This document shows positions 7,744-16,133 of a DNA stretch of 42,780 nt, piece after piece. This DNA is from Promethearchaeota archaeon (GTDB lineage Archaea; Asgardarchaeota; Lokiarchaeia; Sigyniarchaeales; SOKP01), in the NCBI GenBank assembly GCA_019894855.1, contig JAGXNS010000009.1, forward strand, positions 1 through 42,780, read 5' to 3'. The first letter of the stretch is position 1. Each line of letters opens with the position of its first letter. A program made the translations under genes and the position numbers. The notes under the pieces were generated by a model. That model made no database searches, was not told the DNA's origin, and saw only the letters and a program-made list of their open reading frames with translations.

Positions 7744-9102
7744 TTATTTTAAATTTATACGTCCAATAGCTCTAAATGGTAAAGTGCTGTTGAACTTATC
7801 GTAGTCGAATAGCCTTCTTCCATCAATTACGTTAGGTGTTTTCATATGTTTCTTGAAATCGTTTGGTGTAAGATTTTTAAACTCGTCCCATTCAGTTATT
7901 AAAAAAGCGCATTCCGAATCTTTAAGAGCTTCTTCAATTGAATCGGCATACTTTATCTTGTCTCCAAATTCTACCTCTGCCGTCTCTTTAGCTTTAGGAT
8001 CGAATCCGTTTATGTTCGTAATTCCTCGTTTCATTAGTTCGTCAACGACCCTTAAGCTAGGGGCTTCTCTCATGTCGTCAGTACATGGTTTGAATGAAAG
8101 GCCTAATAATGTAATCTTTTTACCCCCTAGTTTACCAGCAAGTTCTTCCGCCATATCAACGATTTCAATTGCCTGATCGTCGTTGATTCCAAGAACTGCT
8201 TCCAATAATCTCGAAGGATATCCTTTTGATTTAGACCACGCTTTAATAGCGTTTACGTCTTTATGAAAACAAGAACCCCCAAATCCTACTCCCGCATTTA
8301 AAAATCGATCGTTTATCCTATAATCCAAACCTACACCCTTCATTACTTGGACTATATCGACATTAGGCACTAATTGAGCGAAGTTTGCGAATTCATTTGC
8401 GTAACTAATTTTCGTAGACAAAAGGCAATTATTCCCATATTTAACGAGCTCAGCACTTTCTAAATTCATTCTTAGGAGAGGACAATTTTGTAGGTGGTCG
8501 CCGTAGAAATATTCGTAAAATTCTTGGAGCATATCGCCGCTTCTATCGTCAAATGCTCCAATAACAATTCTATCCGGTCTCAATGTATCCTCAATCGATC
8601 GTCCTTCTGCTAAGAACTCAGGTTGCATACACAAACCAAAATCTTTTCCCGGAATTTTTCCTGAAACTTCTGTGATTATTTTTCCAACGAGGTTTCTGGC
8701 AGTACCAGGAACAACAGTAGACCTTACGACGACTAGATGGTAAGAATCTTTTTGGTTAAGAGCTTCTCCTATTTCTCTGGCCGTGCTCTCGATGTAGCCT
8801 AAGTTTATGCTTTTATCTTCTCGCATTGGTGTGCCTTGAGTTATCATTGAAATATCCGTTTCCAGAACGGCTTTAACGGGATCAAGTAAACATTGTAATA
8901 ACTCTGGTTTATTCGCTTTAATTCCGTCCATCATTTCTTGTAAGTCTGCTTCGTAAAAAGGTGCTTTCCCATCATTAATCATTTTAGCTTTCTTCTCATT
9001 ATGAGTAGAAGCTAACACTTTTATATCCTTATCGGCAAAACAGGCAGCTGAACAAAGCCCAATGAAGCCTGTCCCGAGGATTGATACACTATACTTATAC
9101 AA
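7744..9102 (-). CDS. ugd: UDP-glucose/GDP-mannose dehydrogenase family enzyme
   Basis: 452 aa. Residues 1-30 hold the NAD-binding Rossmann motif (ILGTGFIGL). The middle domain has LVKYGNNCLLSTKISYANEF around residues 219-238. The catalytic motif GFGGSCFHKD places the nucleophile at Cys278, and the C-terminal UDP-binding domain follows. The enzyme oxidises a UDP-sugar, most likely UDP-glucose to UDP-glucuronate, in two NAD-dependent steps, supplying precursors for glycans or protein glycosylation in the cytoplasm. The first codon is TTG (an in-frame stop lies two codons upstream) and an AAGTGG lies about 10 bases before it. UDP-N-acetylhexosamine or GDP-mannose cannot be excluded as substrate. 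It is monocistronic and divergent from the aldolase-Fae operon. Confidence 0.88.
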   Translation of the reverse strand: MYKYSVSILGTGFIGLCSAACFADKDIKVLASTHNEKKAKMINDGKAPFYEADLQEMMDGIKANKPELLQCLLDPVKAVLETDISMITQGTPMREDKSINLGYIESTAREIGEALNQKDSYHLVVVRSTVVPGTARNLVGKIITEVSGKIPGKDFGLCMQPEFLAEGRSIEDTLRPDRIVIGAFDDRSGDMLQEFYEYFYGDHLQNCPLLRMNLESAELVKYGNNCLLSTKISYANEFANFAQLVPNVDIVQVMKGVGLDYRINDRFLNAGVGFGGSCFHKDVNAIKAWSKSKGYPSRLLEAVLGINDDQAIEIVDMAEELAGKLGGKKITLLGLSFKPCTDDMREAPSLRVVDELMKRGITNINGFDPKAKETAEVEFGDKIKYADSIEEALKDSECAFLITEWDEFKNLTPNDFKKHMKTPNVIDGRRLFDYDKFNSTLPFRAIGRINLK

Positions 9103-9184
9103 TTTTTATGCCACTTAAGTTAATTTATCCTTTAAAGAATCAGTTTTGGATATTGTTAAAACTTTTTGGTTATTTACAAATAAA

Positions 9185-9195
9185 TTTATAATATA
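9185..9195 (+). promoter_or_regulatory. TATA-like box for the aldolase-Fae operon
   Basis: TTTATAATATA about 115 bases before the ATG at 9310. Transcription from about 9215 would give a leader of some 95 bases containing the two hairpins at 9220-9265. Confidence 0.4.
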
Positions 9196-9219
9196 CTGAA
9201 ACTTGATTAAATTTAGGTC

Positions 9220-9265
9220 TCTTCCAATGAAAGTTGGAAGAATGGGAATTCTTTGGGTAGAATTC
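9220..9265 (+). promoter_or_regulatory. Two tandem hairpins in the leader of the aldolase-Fae operon
   Basis: Two perfect inverted repeats lie 4 bases apart. The first is TCTTCCAA / TTGGAAGA (9220-9227 and 9234-9241), an 8-bp stem with a 6-base loop. The second is GAATTCT / AGAATTC (9246-9252 and 9259-9265), a 7-bp stem with a 6-base loop, extendable by two G-T pairs. They lie between the likely TATA box and the ATG at 9310, so they could be a 5' UTR control element; as DNA they could be operators for the divergent pair. No known riboswitch class is recognised. Confidence 0.5.
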
Positions 9266-9309
9266 TTAACTTGAAAAAGAAGTATGAATAAAAAAGGTTA
9301 AATGATAAA

Positions 9310-10590
9310 ATGAAAGATATTAGAAAAAAATTGAAAATTCCAGACGACGCATTACAAGTAATAAACGATTTTTTATTGGACGAAAAAAATCCACTGATAA
9401 ACGATCTCTTAACTATCATAGATAAATATGGTGGAATAGAAGAGATTAATAGAAAGGCAGAAGAAAACAGTAAAGTGGAAAGATTACTCGAAAAGTTAAA
9501 AAAGAAGAAACCTGAATATGTTAAGGATATAGAGTGGTTGATTTCTCAACGCGATAATAATTCTTTTATTAGCATAGCAGATTATAGAAAAAAGATTTTA
9601 GGTGATAGAGCGTCTGAAGTATCTTTTGACGAGGAATTTGCTGTCACATTAGAGTTATCTGCTTGCCAGTATTTTCCGTTTTTCATTGATATCGCGAAGG
9701 ATGCCTTAGAAAATCAGAAATTAGTCCCTGGAAGGATTATCCGCGTAAGGAATATGAAAGAACAAGAAGAAGATGGCGACTTATTAGCGATAGCTGCAGC
9801 TATGCAAATTATTGGCTCAACATGGGTAGAAACTCTTGACACAAAAGGTACCGCACCAGGTCCGGATGGAATGCCAGTGAATGTGCATCTCGGAGGGCCT
9901 GATACCATTACGGGATACTTTGGAGGCGTAGGCCAACCAAATGAGTACGCTTTAAAATGGATCGACGAATTCCTTTATTACTACACAAATTACGGTATTA
10001 AGCAGGTTTTAAATGTGAATCCTGGAACGGTTTTATTAGGATATTTTATCTATAAGCTGGGAATTAATAACGAGTTTAAAATTTCAGTCTTTATGGGAAA
10101 TGATAATCCCTACTCAAGCCTTTGGACATTATTGACTGCAAAATTATTTGCTCGGGAAGACGGTACTAGTCCATTAATCGGTTACAACTTGTCGAATGCA
10201 GTTAACAACCAAACATTAGAATTATCAGCTTACATAAGAAAACCATTTGGTTTCGAAGATGTTGTAAGGTTAGAGCACCACATTACAGAGTGCTACAAAT
10301 CGATAGTAAGGCAGCCGTACGACAGAAGAGATGAGTTAGTAGAACTTGCTAAGAAAGTTAAAAATATTAGTGCCAAACATGAAGGTGGAAATGTAGAGGT
10401 TGATAAAAATAGAGAACATCCCACAGACATTCTTGAATACTTCGCTGCTAAAAAGGATCTGATAGAAGCGGGACTTTGGGACGCTTTACGAATTAATCAT
10501 TTAGATCGAAATGATGCAGTTAATTCAACAGCTAAAGCTTTAACTGAGAACGGAATAGCGTTTATAGCCGCTAAAAATCTACACCACTAG
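9310..10590 (+). CDS. Unrecognised conserved-looking 426-aa protein, partner of the aldolase-Fae fusion
   Basis: 426 aa, no signal peptide or membrane segment, so cytoplasmic. Residues 1-90 are highly charged and helical (rich in Lys, Glu, Asp). From about residue 130 alternating hydrophobic strands and helices suggest an alpha/beta barrel, with glycine turns typical of enzymes: LDTKGTAPGPDG (about 177-188), VHLGGPDTITGYFGG (about 191-205) and NPGTVLLGY. Charged motifs EHHITECYKS and SAKHEGG, and the C-terminal NHLDRND and AKNLHH, offer possible metal or substrate ligands. I cannot assign it to a family. The gene ends 25 bases before the aldolase-Fae gene, so the two are almost certainly co-transcribed, and it may make or use the aldolase substrate. 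A weak AGGTT precedes the ATG. Confidence 0.85.
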   Translation: MKDIRKKLKIPDDALQVINDFLLDEKNPLINDLLTIIDKYGGIEEINRKAEENSKVERLLEKLKKKKPEYVKDIEWLISQRDNNSFISIADYRKKILGDRASEVSFDEEFAVTLELSACQYFPFFIDIAKDALENQKLVPGRIIRVRNMKEQEEDGDLLAIAAAMQIIGSTWVETLDTKGTAPGPDGMPVNVHLGGPDTITGYFGGVGQPNEYALKWIDEFLYYYTNYGIKQVLNVNPGTVLLGYFIYKLGINNEFKISVFMGNDNPYSSLWTLLTAKLFAREDGTSPLIGYNLSNAVNNQTLELSAYIRKPFGFEDVVRLEHHITECYKSIVRQPYDRRDELVELAKKVKNISAKHEGGNVEVDKNREHPTDILEYFAAKKDLIEAGLWDALRINHLDRNDAVNSTAKALTENGIAFIAAKNLHH

Positions 10591-10615
10591 TGATAAATAA
10601 GGAGGTTATATTAAA

Positions 10616-12106
10616 ATGGGAAAATTTGATTTTAGACCAACGGGAGTTATGCCAGCCTTAGTAACTCCTTTCAATAAAGATGACGAATCAATTAACGAAG
10701 AAAACCTTAGAAATTTAGTAAACCATCTCATAGAACAAGGAGTCACGGGACTCGTACCTGTAGGGACGACTGGAGAGTTCGTAAATATGACCTTCGAAGA
10801 ACGCTTGAGGGTTATAGAAATCGTAGTAGACGAAACAAATGGAAAAGTTCCAGTAATTGCGGGAACAGGGGAGACCGGTACAAAACTGGTTATAGATGCT
10901 ACCAAAGCTGCGACAGATATTGGGGCTGATGCTGCGATAATAGTAACACCATACTATTTAAAACCTAAAGCAAAGGGCTTATACGATCATTACTTCACGA
11001 TAGCTGAAAAAACGGATATTCCGTTAGTATTGTATAACATTCCAGCTTGCACCGGTTTAGAATTGCCTTGGACAGTTGTAGAAGATCTTGTTGATATCGA
11101 AAATTTTGTTGCGATAAAAGATTCTAGCGGCGATTACAAATATTTTTCTGCGTTACTAGAAAAAGTAAGTGATAAAATCTCGGTTTTGATTGGATGGGAC
11201 GAAAATGTGTTAGGTGCTTTAGCGGGTGGTGCTGCGGGTTGTATACTTGGGTCTGCTAATGTTATTCCCAAGATATGGCTTGAAATTTACGATCATGTGA
11301 ACAGCAATCGGTTGAAAGAAGCGCAATCTCTACAAAAAAAAGTTCAAAAGTTAGCTCGCATGTTAATCAATTCTGGCCCTTTAGGCGTTAAGGAGTGCCT
11401 AAATATGATGGGAGTTCCAGTAGGCACGACAAGACGACCTATTATTCTTGGAGATGCTCTTTCGTACGAGCTTCGAGACGAATTTAGAGTTGAACTTGAG
11501 AAGTTAGGGTTTATAGAAAAGAAAGAATTGAAATTTGAAATAGCTGAAAAAGAGCTAACAAGTAGATTTTATTCAGTGGGTATTACTCCAGAAAAAATAA
11601 CTAATTTTACTCTAAAAGTTGGAGAATCTCTTGTAGGGAATAGAGCAGAATTAGCACATATTGACTTGTTAATAGGAAGTAAAGATGGACCCGTAGGAGA
11701 CGCTTACGCTCGAGCTTTAACCCATCCTGCTAAGGGTCGCGAAGGACTACAGGTTATTCTAGAACCAAACATGCAAGTTAAACCAGCAACAATTATGATA
11801 CCTACAGTAAAGGTTACTTCTCTTCGACACGCGAGCTTAACTTACGGTCCCGCTCAAGCGGCAGTCGCGAAAGCAGTAATGAAGTGCGTAGAAGATGGAA
11901 TCCTTCCTAAAGAAGCTGCAGAGGATCTTTTAATCGTCGTAAATGTATTTGTGCACCCAAGCGCAAGCGCTCGAAAGCGAGTTTTTATAAACAACTTTAA
12001 AGCAACTAGAAATGCAATTCGAAAGGCGATGGAAGGATTACCGACGGTAGATGATGCCCTCCAAAACACTGAGAATGCTCGTCATCCCTTCAGGAACGAT
12101 CCTTAA
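10616..12106 (+). CDS. Fusion of DapA/NAL-family aldolase with formaldehyde-activating enzyme (Fae)
   Basis: 496 aa, AAGGAGGT before the ATG. Residues 1-300 form a class I TIM-barrel aldolase of the dihydrodipicolinate synthase family: GTTGE at 50-54 (pyruvate carboxylate site), Tyr113/Tyr114, YNIPACTG at 140-147, and Lys168 in AIKDSSGD as the Schiff-base lysine. The position that is Arg in true DHDPS (Y-N-x-P-x-R-T-G) is Cys145, so lysine synthesis is unlikely. Residues of about 328-495 are a complete Fae domain: VGESLVGN, AHIDL with His348 (the catalytic His22 of Methylobacterium Fae), YGPAQ at 410-414, and the C-terminal HPF. Fae condenses formaldehyde with tetrahydromethanopterin to methylene-H4MPT. 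A plausible, untested role is cleavage of a hydroxymethyl oxoacid such as 4-hydroxy-2-oxobutanoate to pyruvate plus formaldehyde, captured by Fae, or the reverse. Domain calls are firm; the reaction is inference. Confidence 0.92.
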   Translation: MGKFDFRPTGVMPALVTPFNKDDESINEENLRNLVNHLIEQGVTGLVPVGTTGEFVNMTFEERLRVIEIVVDETNGKVPVIAGTGETGTKLVIDATKAATDIGADAAIIVTPYYLKPKAKGLYDHYFTIAEKTDIPLVLYNIPACTGLELPWTVVEDLVDIENFVAIKDSSGDYKYFSALLEKVSDKISVLIGWDENVLGALAGGAAGCILGSANVIPKIWLEIYDHVNSNRLKEAQSLQKKVQKLARMLINSGPLGVKECLNMMGVPVGTTRRPIILGDALSYELRDEFRVELEKLGFIEKKELKFEIAEKELTSRFYSVGITPEKITNFTLKVGESLVGNRAELAHIDLLIGSKDGPVGDAYARALTHPAKGREGLQVILEPNMQVKPATIMIPTVKVTSLRHASLTYGPAQAAVAKAVMKCVEDGILPKEAAEDLLIVVNVFVHPSASARKRVFINNFKATRNAIRKAMEGLPTVDDALQNTENARHPFRNDP

Positions 12107-12111
12107 GAATT

Positions 12112-12732
12112 TTACTTTTTCTTTTTTGCGGATTTTTTTTTATCTTCAATTTTTTTAATGATTAAATGGACGCCAAAATACATAAAAATTACTCCAAGTA
12201 ATAACCAAAAGAACGATAAAATAATTGGCTGTTCGCCTGAGGTTGTAATCAACACAACAAAAGAGATTATATTAACAAGACCTATTGCGATTGAGATTAT
12301 TCCTAATATTTGGTTTGCTCGTTTTTTCGTTGTATCACTATCTATATAAATGTCAGCGGTTACTAAAAATATTCCGTAAATAAGTATAAATATACCTACA
12401 AGGGTCAAGGGTAGTAAAACTAATGTTCTTAAATCGTTGATTGCGTCAAGTCGCGAATCTGCCATAGCGTAAATAGAGCAAATTATAGGGATCATGCCGT
12501 CTATTATTAAAATTAATCCTTTAGCTTTAACACCTAATTTAGTTTGAGTGATTAAATAAAACCCGAAAAATATTGTAGTAAAGCTAAATGCTATTAACGG
12601 AATTGAAAGGATAATTAATACCCCTTTAGACACATCGTAATCAAAGAACATGCTCCAAATTGTAATTCCTGAAATGCCTAAAAAGATTACGCCCAAAACT
12701 GCTAAAAATATTCCTAAACTTCTTTTATCCAT
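12112..12732 (-). CDS. Six-helix membrane protein of unknown function
   Basis: 206 aa with six clear hydrophobic segments, at about residues 5-27, 37-62, 72-92, 104-130, 143-165 and 172-193, and a very lysine-rich C-terminal tail that should face the cytoplasm by the positive-inside rule. No channel, transporter or enzymatic motif is visible, and short glycine-containing helices are all that recur. It is convergent with the aldolase-Fae gene (5-base gap) and divergent from the peroxiredoxin gene. An integral membrane protein is certain in type; the function is unknown. Confidence 0.75.
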   Translation of the reverse strand: MDKRSLGIFLAVLGVIFLGISGITIWSMFFDYDVSKGVLIILSIPLIAFSFTTIFFGFYLITQTKLGVKAKGLILIIDGMIPIICSIYAMADSRLDAINDLRTLVLLPLTLVGIFILIYGIFLVTADIYIDSDTTKKRANQILGIISIAIGLVNIISFVVLITTSGEQPIILSFFWLLLGVIFMYFGVHLIIKKIEDKKKSAKKKK

Positions 12733-12912
12733 ATCTTAACTCACATTAATGGTTAATTTATATTTTATTAATATTTGAACTATCTAAGAACATTAATTAA
12801 TAAAACATTTTCAATCCTTTTATAGTTGATAATCTGAACATTGAAATAATATTCTTAAGATTTTATAATTGGAACACGAATAAAATCCAAAACTTTCAAG
12901 GAGAAAATTAAA

Positions 12913-13398
12913 ATGACAGTTAATGAAGTTGAATTAAAGGTTGGAGATAACGCTCCCGAATTTTGTCTACCAGACAAAGACAATAAAAAAGTATGTCTCA
13001 AAGATTTTAAAGGTAAGTACGTCATCGTTTACTTTTATCCTAAAGATAATACGCCTGGATGCACAACTGAAGCCATTGGCTTTACGGGTATTTTGCCCGA
13101 ACTTCAAAAGTTAAACGCGGAAGTAATTGGTATTAGCGCCGATAGTCCTGAATCTCATGCAAAATTCATTGAGAAAAAAAATCTAAAAGTAACTCTTTTA
13201 AGCGATCTTGATAAAGATGTTATAAAATCGTATGGGAAATGGGGTAAGAGGACATTCAGAGGTAAGGAATATATGGGCGTGGCGCGTAGTACCTTTTTAA
13301 TAAATCCGGATGGAAAGATCGCATATATTTGGTCTAAAGTATCTGTGGGACGACATCATAAAGAAGTTAAGAAAGTATTAGTAGAGTTGAAAAATTAA
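12913..13398 (+). CDS. bcp: Peroxiredoxin of the BCP/PrxQ type
   Basis: 161 aa, normal for PrxQ. The thioredoxin fold contains YFYPKDNTPGCTTEA, with the peroxidatic Cys50. In E. coli Bcp a resolving cysteine sits five residues later, but here that place is Ile55, so the protein must use another thiol (Cys18 and Cys28 are the only other cysteines) or act as a 1-Cys enzyme. It reduces H2O2 and organic hydroperoxides at the expense of thioredoxin-like donors in the cytoplasm. It leads a probable operon with a nitroreductase and a YyaL protein, which points to an oxidative or redox stress set. AAGGAG lies about 12 bases before the ATG. Confidence 0.92.
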   Translation: MTVNEVELKVGDNAPEFCLPDKDNKKVCLKDFKGKYVIVYFYPKDNTPGCTTEAIGFTGILPELQKLNAEVIGISADSPESHAKFIEKKNLKVTLLSDLDKDVIKSYGKWGKRTFRGKEYMGVARSTFLINPDGKIAYIWSKVSVGRHHKEVKKVLVELKN

Positions 13399-13407
13399 AC
13401 TGCAATC

Positions 13408-13983
13408 ATGAGCGTTAAAGAGATTATCGGAAAAAGGAGAGCTTATAGATCGTTAGAACCAGTAGAAATTACTCACGATTTAGTTAATGAACTTGCAGAA
13501 GTGGTCAAAATAGCGCCTTCTTGCGGCAATAAGCAGCCATGGCGATTTATTTTTGCCTATGATAAACAAGTGTTAAAGCAACTTTTTACAGCGTTATCCG
13601 GAGGTAATAAGTGGGTTGAAAAGGCGTCGATGATTATAGGTGTGTTCAGCAAACCTGAAAATGATTGCATGATTGGAGAACGATTATACTATTTATTTGA
13701 TACTGGCATGGCTACAGCATTTATAATACTACGTGCTACTGAATTAGGATTAGTTGCCCATCCAATCGCAGGTTTTGATGAAACCTCAGCTAAAAAGATT
13801 CTTGGGATTCCAAATGCGTTGAGGTTAATTACACTTGTTGTAATTGGAAAACATACAAAAACAGTAAATCCCGTTCTATCTGACTCAATGAGACTAGGAG
13901 AAAAGCAGAGACCTCCCAGAAAAGCTATAGAAGATTTTATTTATATTGATAAGTATGAAGAACAGAACAATAAATTTAAATAG
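13408..13983 (+). CDS. Nitroreductase-family flavoprotein
   Basis: 191 aa. The N-terminal KRRAYRSLEPVEIT followed by APSCGNKQPWRFIF is the FMN-binding signature of the nitroreductase superfamily (Arg-Ser/Arg at the phosphate, then PSxxNxQPW). The later GLVAHPIAGFDE and the C-terminal LVVIGKHTK are also typical. These enzymes bind FMN and reduce quinones, nitro compounds or flavins with NAD(P)H; substrates cannot be predicted. The gene starts 9 bases after bcp and ends directly against the next start, so it is the middle of a three-gene redox operon. No Shine-Dalgarno is visible, suggesting coupling to bcp translation. Confidence 0.87.
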   Translation: MSVKEIIGKRRAYRSLEPVEITHDLVNELAEVVKIAPSCGNKQPWRFIFAYDKQVLKQLFTALSGGNKWVEKASMIIGVFSKPENDCMIGERLYYLFDTGMATAFIILRATELGLVAHPIAGFDETSAKKILGIPNALRLITLVVIGKHTKTVNPVLSDSMRLGEKQRPPRKAIEDFIYIDKYEEQNNKFK

Positions 13984-16092
13984 GTGAATATTATTAACGA
14001 TTATAGTACTAAACGAGAGGAATCTGAAGGGGGTATAATTTACAATAAATTAATTACTGAAAAAAGTCCATATTTACTACAACACGCTAAAAATCCCGTA
14101 AACTGGTATCCTTGGGGGGATGAAGCCTTTGATAAAGCAAAATCTGAGGATAAACCGATTTTTTTATCCATAGGGTATTCTACATGCCATTGGTGCCATG
14201 TTATGGCTCATGAGTCGTTTGAGGACTCCTATGTTGGTAAATTGATGAACGAAACATTCATTTCAATTAAAGTTGATCGAGAAGAACGACCCGACATAGA
14301 TAAAATCTACATGACAGTTTGCCAACTTATGACTGGTTCTGGAGGCTGGCCGCTAACAATCGTAATGACTCCAGATAAAAAACCATTTTTTGCGGGTACT
14401 TATTTTCCTAAGGAAAGTCGTTTTGGAAGGATAGGTATAATAGATTTAATAAAACGAATAGATAGTTTATGGAAGAACGAGAGAAAACAACTATTAGAAT
14501 CGAGCGAGAAAATAATCTTTGCCTTACAAGATGTAAATGCAGAATCGCTAGGAAGTAGTTTAACAAAAAATGTTTTAAATAGTACCTACTCTCAGCTTTC
14601 TACAAGATTTGATAAGAAGAACGGGGGATTCGGAACAGCTCCTAAATTCCCTACTCCGCATAATCTACTGTTTTTATTACGATATTGGAAAAGAACTGGG
14701 GACGAGAACGCTCTAACTATGGTCGAAAAAACGCTTAAACAAATGCGAATGGGAGGAATTTATGATCACATTGGATTTGGGTTTCACCGCTACTCTACGG
14801 ATTCTGACTGGCTTGTTCCTCATTTCGAAAAAATGCTCTACGATCAGTCTTTATTAACTCTTGCGTATCTGGAAGCTTACCAAGCAACAAATAAACAAGA
14901 GTACGCTAATACTGCAAAAGAAATAATGACGTATGTTTTGCGCGATATGACATCTCCTGAAGGAGCATTTTATAGCGCAGAAGATGCTGATAGCGAAGGA
15001 GAGGAAGGGAAATTTTATGTTTGGTCGAAAAAAGAAATCGTAGAAATCTTAGGAGCAGATAAGGCAGAAAATATTTTAAAACTCTATAATGTTAGTATTG
15101 ATGGTAATTTTTTGGATGAAGCAACTAAAGTAAAAACAGGAAAAAATATCCTACATCTAAAAGTCGACTCGACGAATAGTTCAAATTTCGATTTGGAATC
15201 CGCCAGAAAACAACTATTTGAAGATAGGGAGAAAAGGATTAGACCACATAAAGACGATAAAGTATTAACCGATTGGAATGGATTAATGATTGCAGCATTT
15301 GCTAAGGCAGGGTACATTCTAAATGAACCTAAATACATTCGATCAGCCAAAGAAGCAGTGGACTTCATACTTAATCAAATGAAAAATTCTGATGGAAGAC
15401 TACTACATCGTTATCGTGAGGGTGGAGCGGATATACTTGCTTTCTTAGATGACTATGCATTCTTAATATGGGGTTTTATTAATCTTTATGAAGCCACTTT
15501 TGATACCTTTTATCTTAAAAAAGCAGTAGAACTTACTGAGGAGCAGCTAGAATTGTTCTGGGACGATTTGATTGGGGCATTCTTTTTTACAGCTGAAGAC
15601 GCCGAATCGTTATTAACTAGGCAGAAAGAAACCTATGACGGAGCAATACCATCAGGAAATTCTGTTTCTATGTTAAATTTACTTAGATTAGCCCAATTAA
15701 CAGGTAACGATAATTATGAGAAGAAAGCAGATTATCTTGGAAGAGTCTTTGCCGAAAATGTACGAGCTAACCCTGTTGCGCATAGTTTAATGATGGTTGC
15801 AGTGGATTATGCTGTTGGTCCGACGTACTCATTAGTTATCGCAGGAGATGCTGGACATGAAGACACAAATCATATGTTAGATGAGATTAGAAAACAATTT
15901 TTACCTAACAAATCGTTAATTTTTCGTCCTACAGAGAAGTTAAATCCAGAAATTGATAAGTTTTCTAATTTTGTTCAATTTTTTGACAAGTACGAGGGAA
16001 AGGCTACTGCATTCGTATGTATTAACAAAACCTGCAAAGCACCTACAAACGATATAAACATAGCTTTAGAAAGCTTAAGCTCTAAAGCATAG
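13984..16092 (+). CDS. Thioredoxin-domain protein of the YyaL/DUF255 (spermatogenesis-associated 20) family
   Basis: Up to 702 aa from a GTG that follows the nitroreductase stop with no gap. The conserved family start is near residue 22 ([19 protein letters not shown]), so the first 15-20 residues may not be translated. Residues 55-130 form a thioredoxin-like domain with a CHWC active site at 68-71. The rest is an alpha/alpha-toroid resembling six-hairpin glycosidases and N-acylglucosamine epimerases, with [22 protein letters not shown] and [15 protein letters not shown] as conserved blocks. The cellular role of the family is not settled; a redox or sugar-related function is inferred from the folds. 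It is the third gene of the bcp-nitroreductase operon. Family length is 650-700 aa, so it is intact. Confidence 0.9.
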   Translation: MNIINDYSTKREESEGGIIYNKLITEKSPYLLQHAKNPVNWYPWGDEAFDKAKSEDKPIFLSIGYSTCHWCHVMAHESFEDSYVGKLMNETFISIKVDREERPDIDKIYMTVCQLMTGSGGWPLTIVMTPDKKPFFAGTYFPKESRFGRIGIIDLIKRIDSLWKNERKQLLESSEKIIFALQDVNAESLGSSLTKNVLNSTYSQLSTRFDKKNGGFGTAPKFPTPHNLLFLLRYWKRTGDENALTMVEKTLKQMRMGGIYDHIGFGFHRYSTDSDWLVPHFEKMLYDQSLLTLAYLEAYQATNKQEYANTAKEIMTYVLRDMTSPEGAFYSAEDADSEGEEGKFYVWSKKEIVEILGADKAENILKLYNVSIDGNFLDEATKVKTGKNILHLKVDSTNSSNFDLESARKQLFEDREKRIRPHKDDKVLTDWNGLMIAAFAKAGYILNEPKYIRSAKEAVDFILNQMKNSDGRLLHRYREGGADILAFLDDYAFLIWGFINLYEATFDTFYLKKAVELTEEQLELFWDDLIGAFFFTAEDAESLLTRQKETYDGAIPSGNSVSMLNLLRLAQLTGNDNYEKKADYLGRVFAENVRANPVAHSLMMVAVDYAVGPTYSLVIAGDAGHEDTNHMLDEIRKQFLPNKSLIFRPTEKLNPEIDKFSNFVQFFDKYEGKATAFVCINKTCKAPTNDINIALESLSSKA

Positions 16093-16104
16093 AAAATTAT
16101 TTCC

Positions 16105-16125
16105 CATTTATTTTCAAAATAAATG
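16105..16125. terminator. Perfect hairpin between convergent genes
   Basis: CATTTATTTT-C-AAAATAAATG is a perfect 10-bp inverted repeat placed between the yyaL-type gene (stop 16092) and the convergent gene ending at 16134, followed by T-rich sequence. It would suit a bidirectional terminator or mRNA 3' end. The A/T content makes the stem weak. Confidence 0.45.
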
Positions 16126-16133
16126 AAGAGATT

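Noticed and set aside
10616-11515. Annotation as lysine-pathway dapA
   Set aside because: The aspartate-semialdehyde-binding Arg is replaced by Cys145 and the protein is fused to Fae, with no lysine gene nearby.
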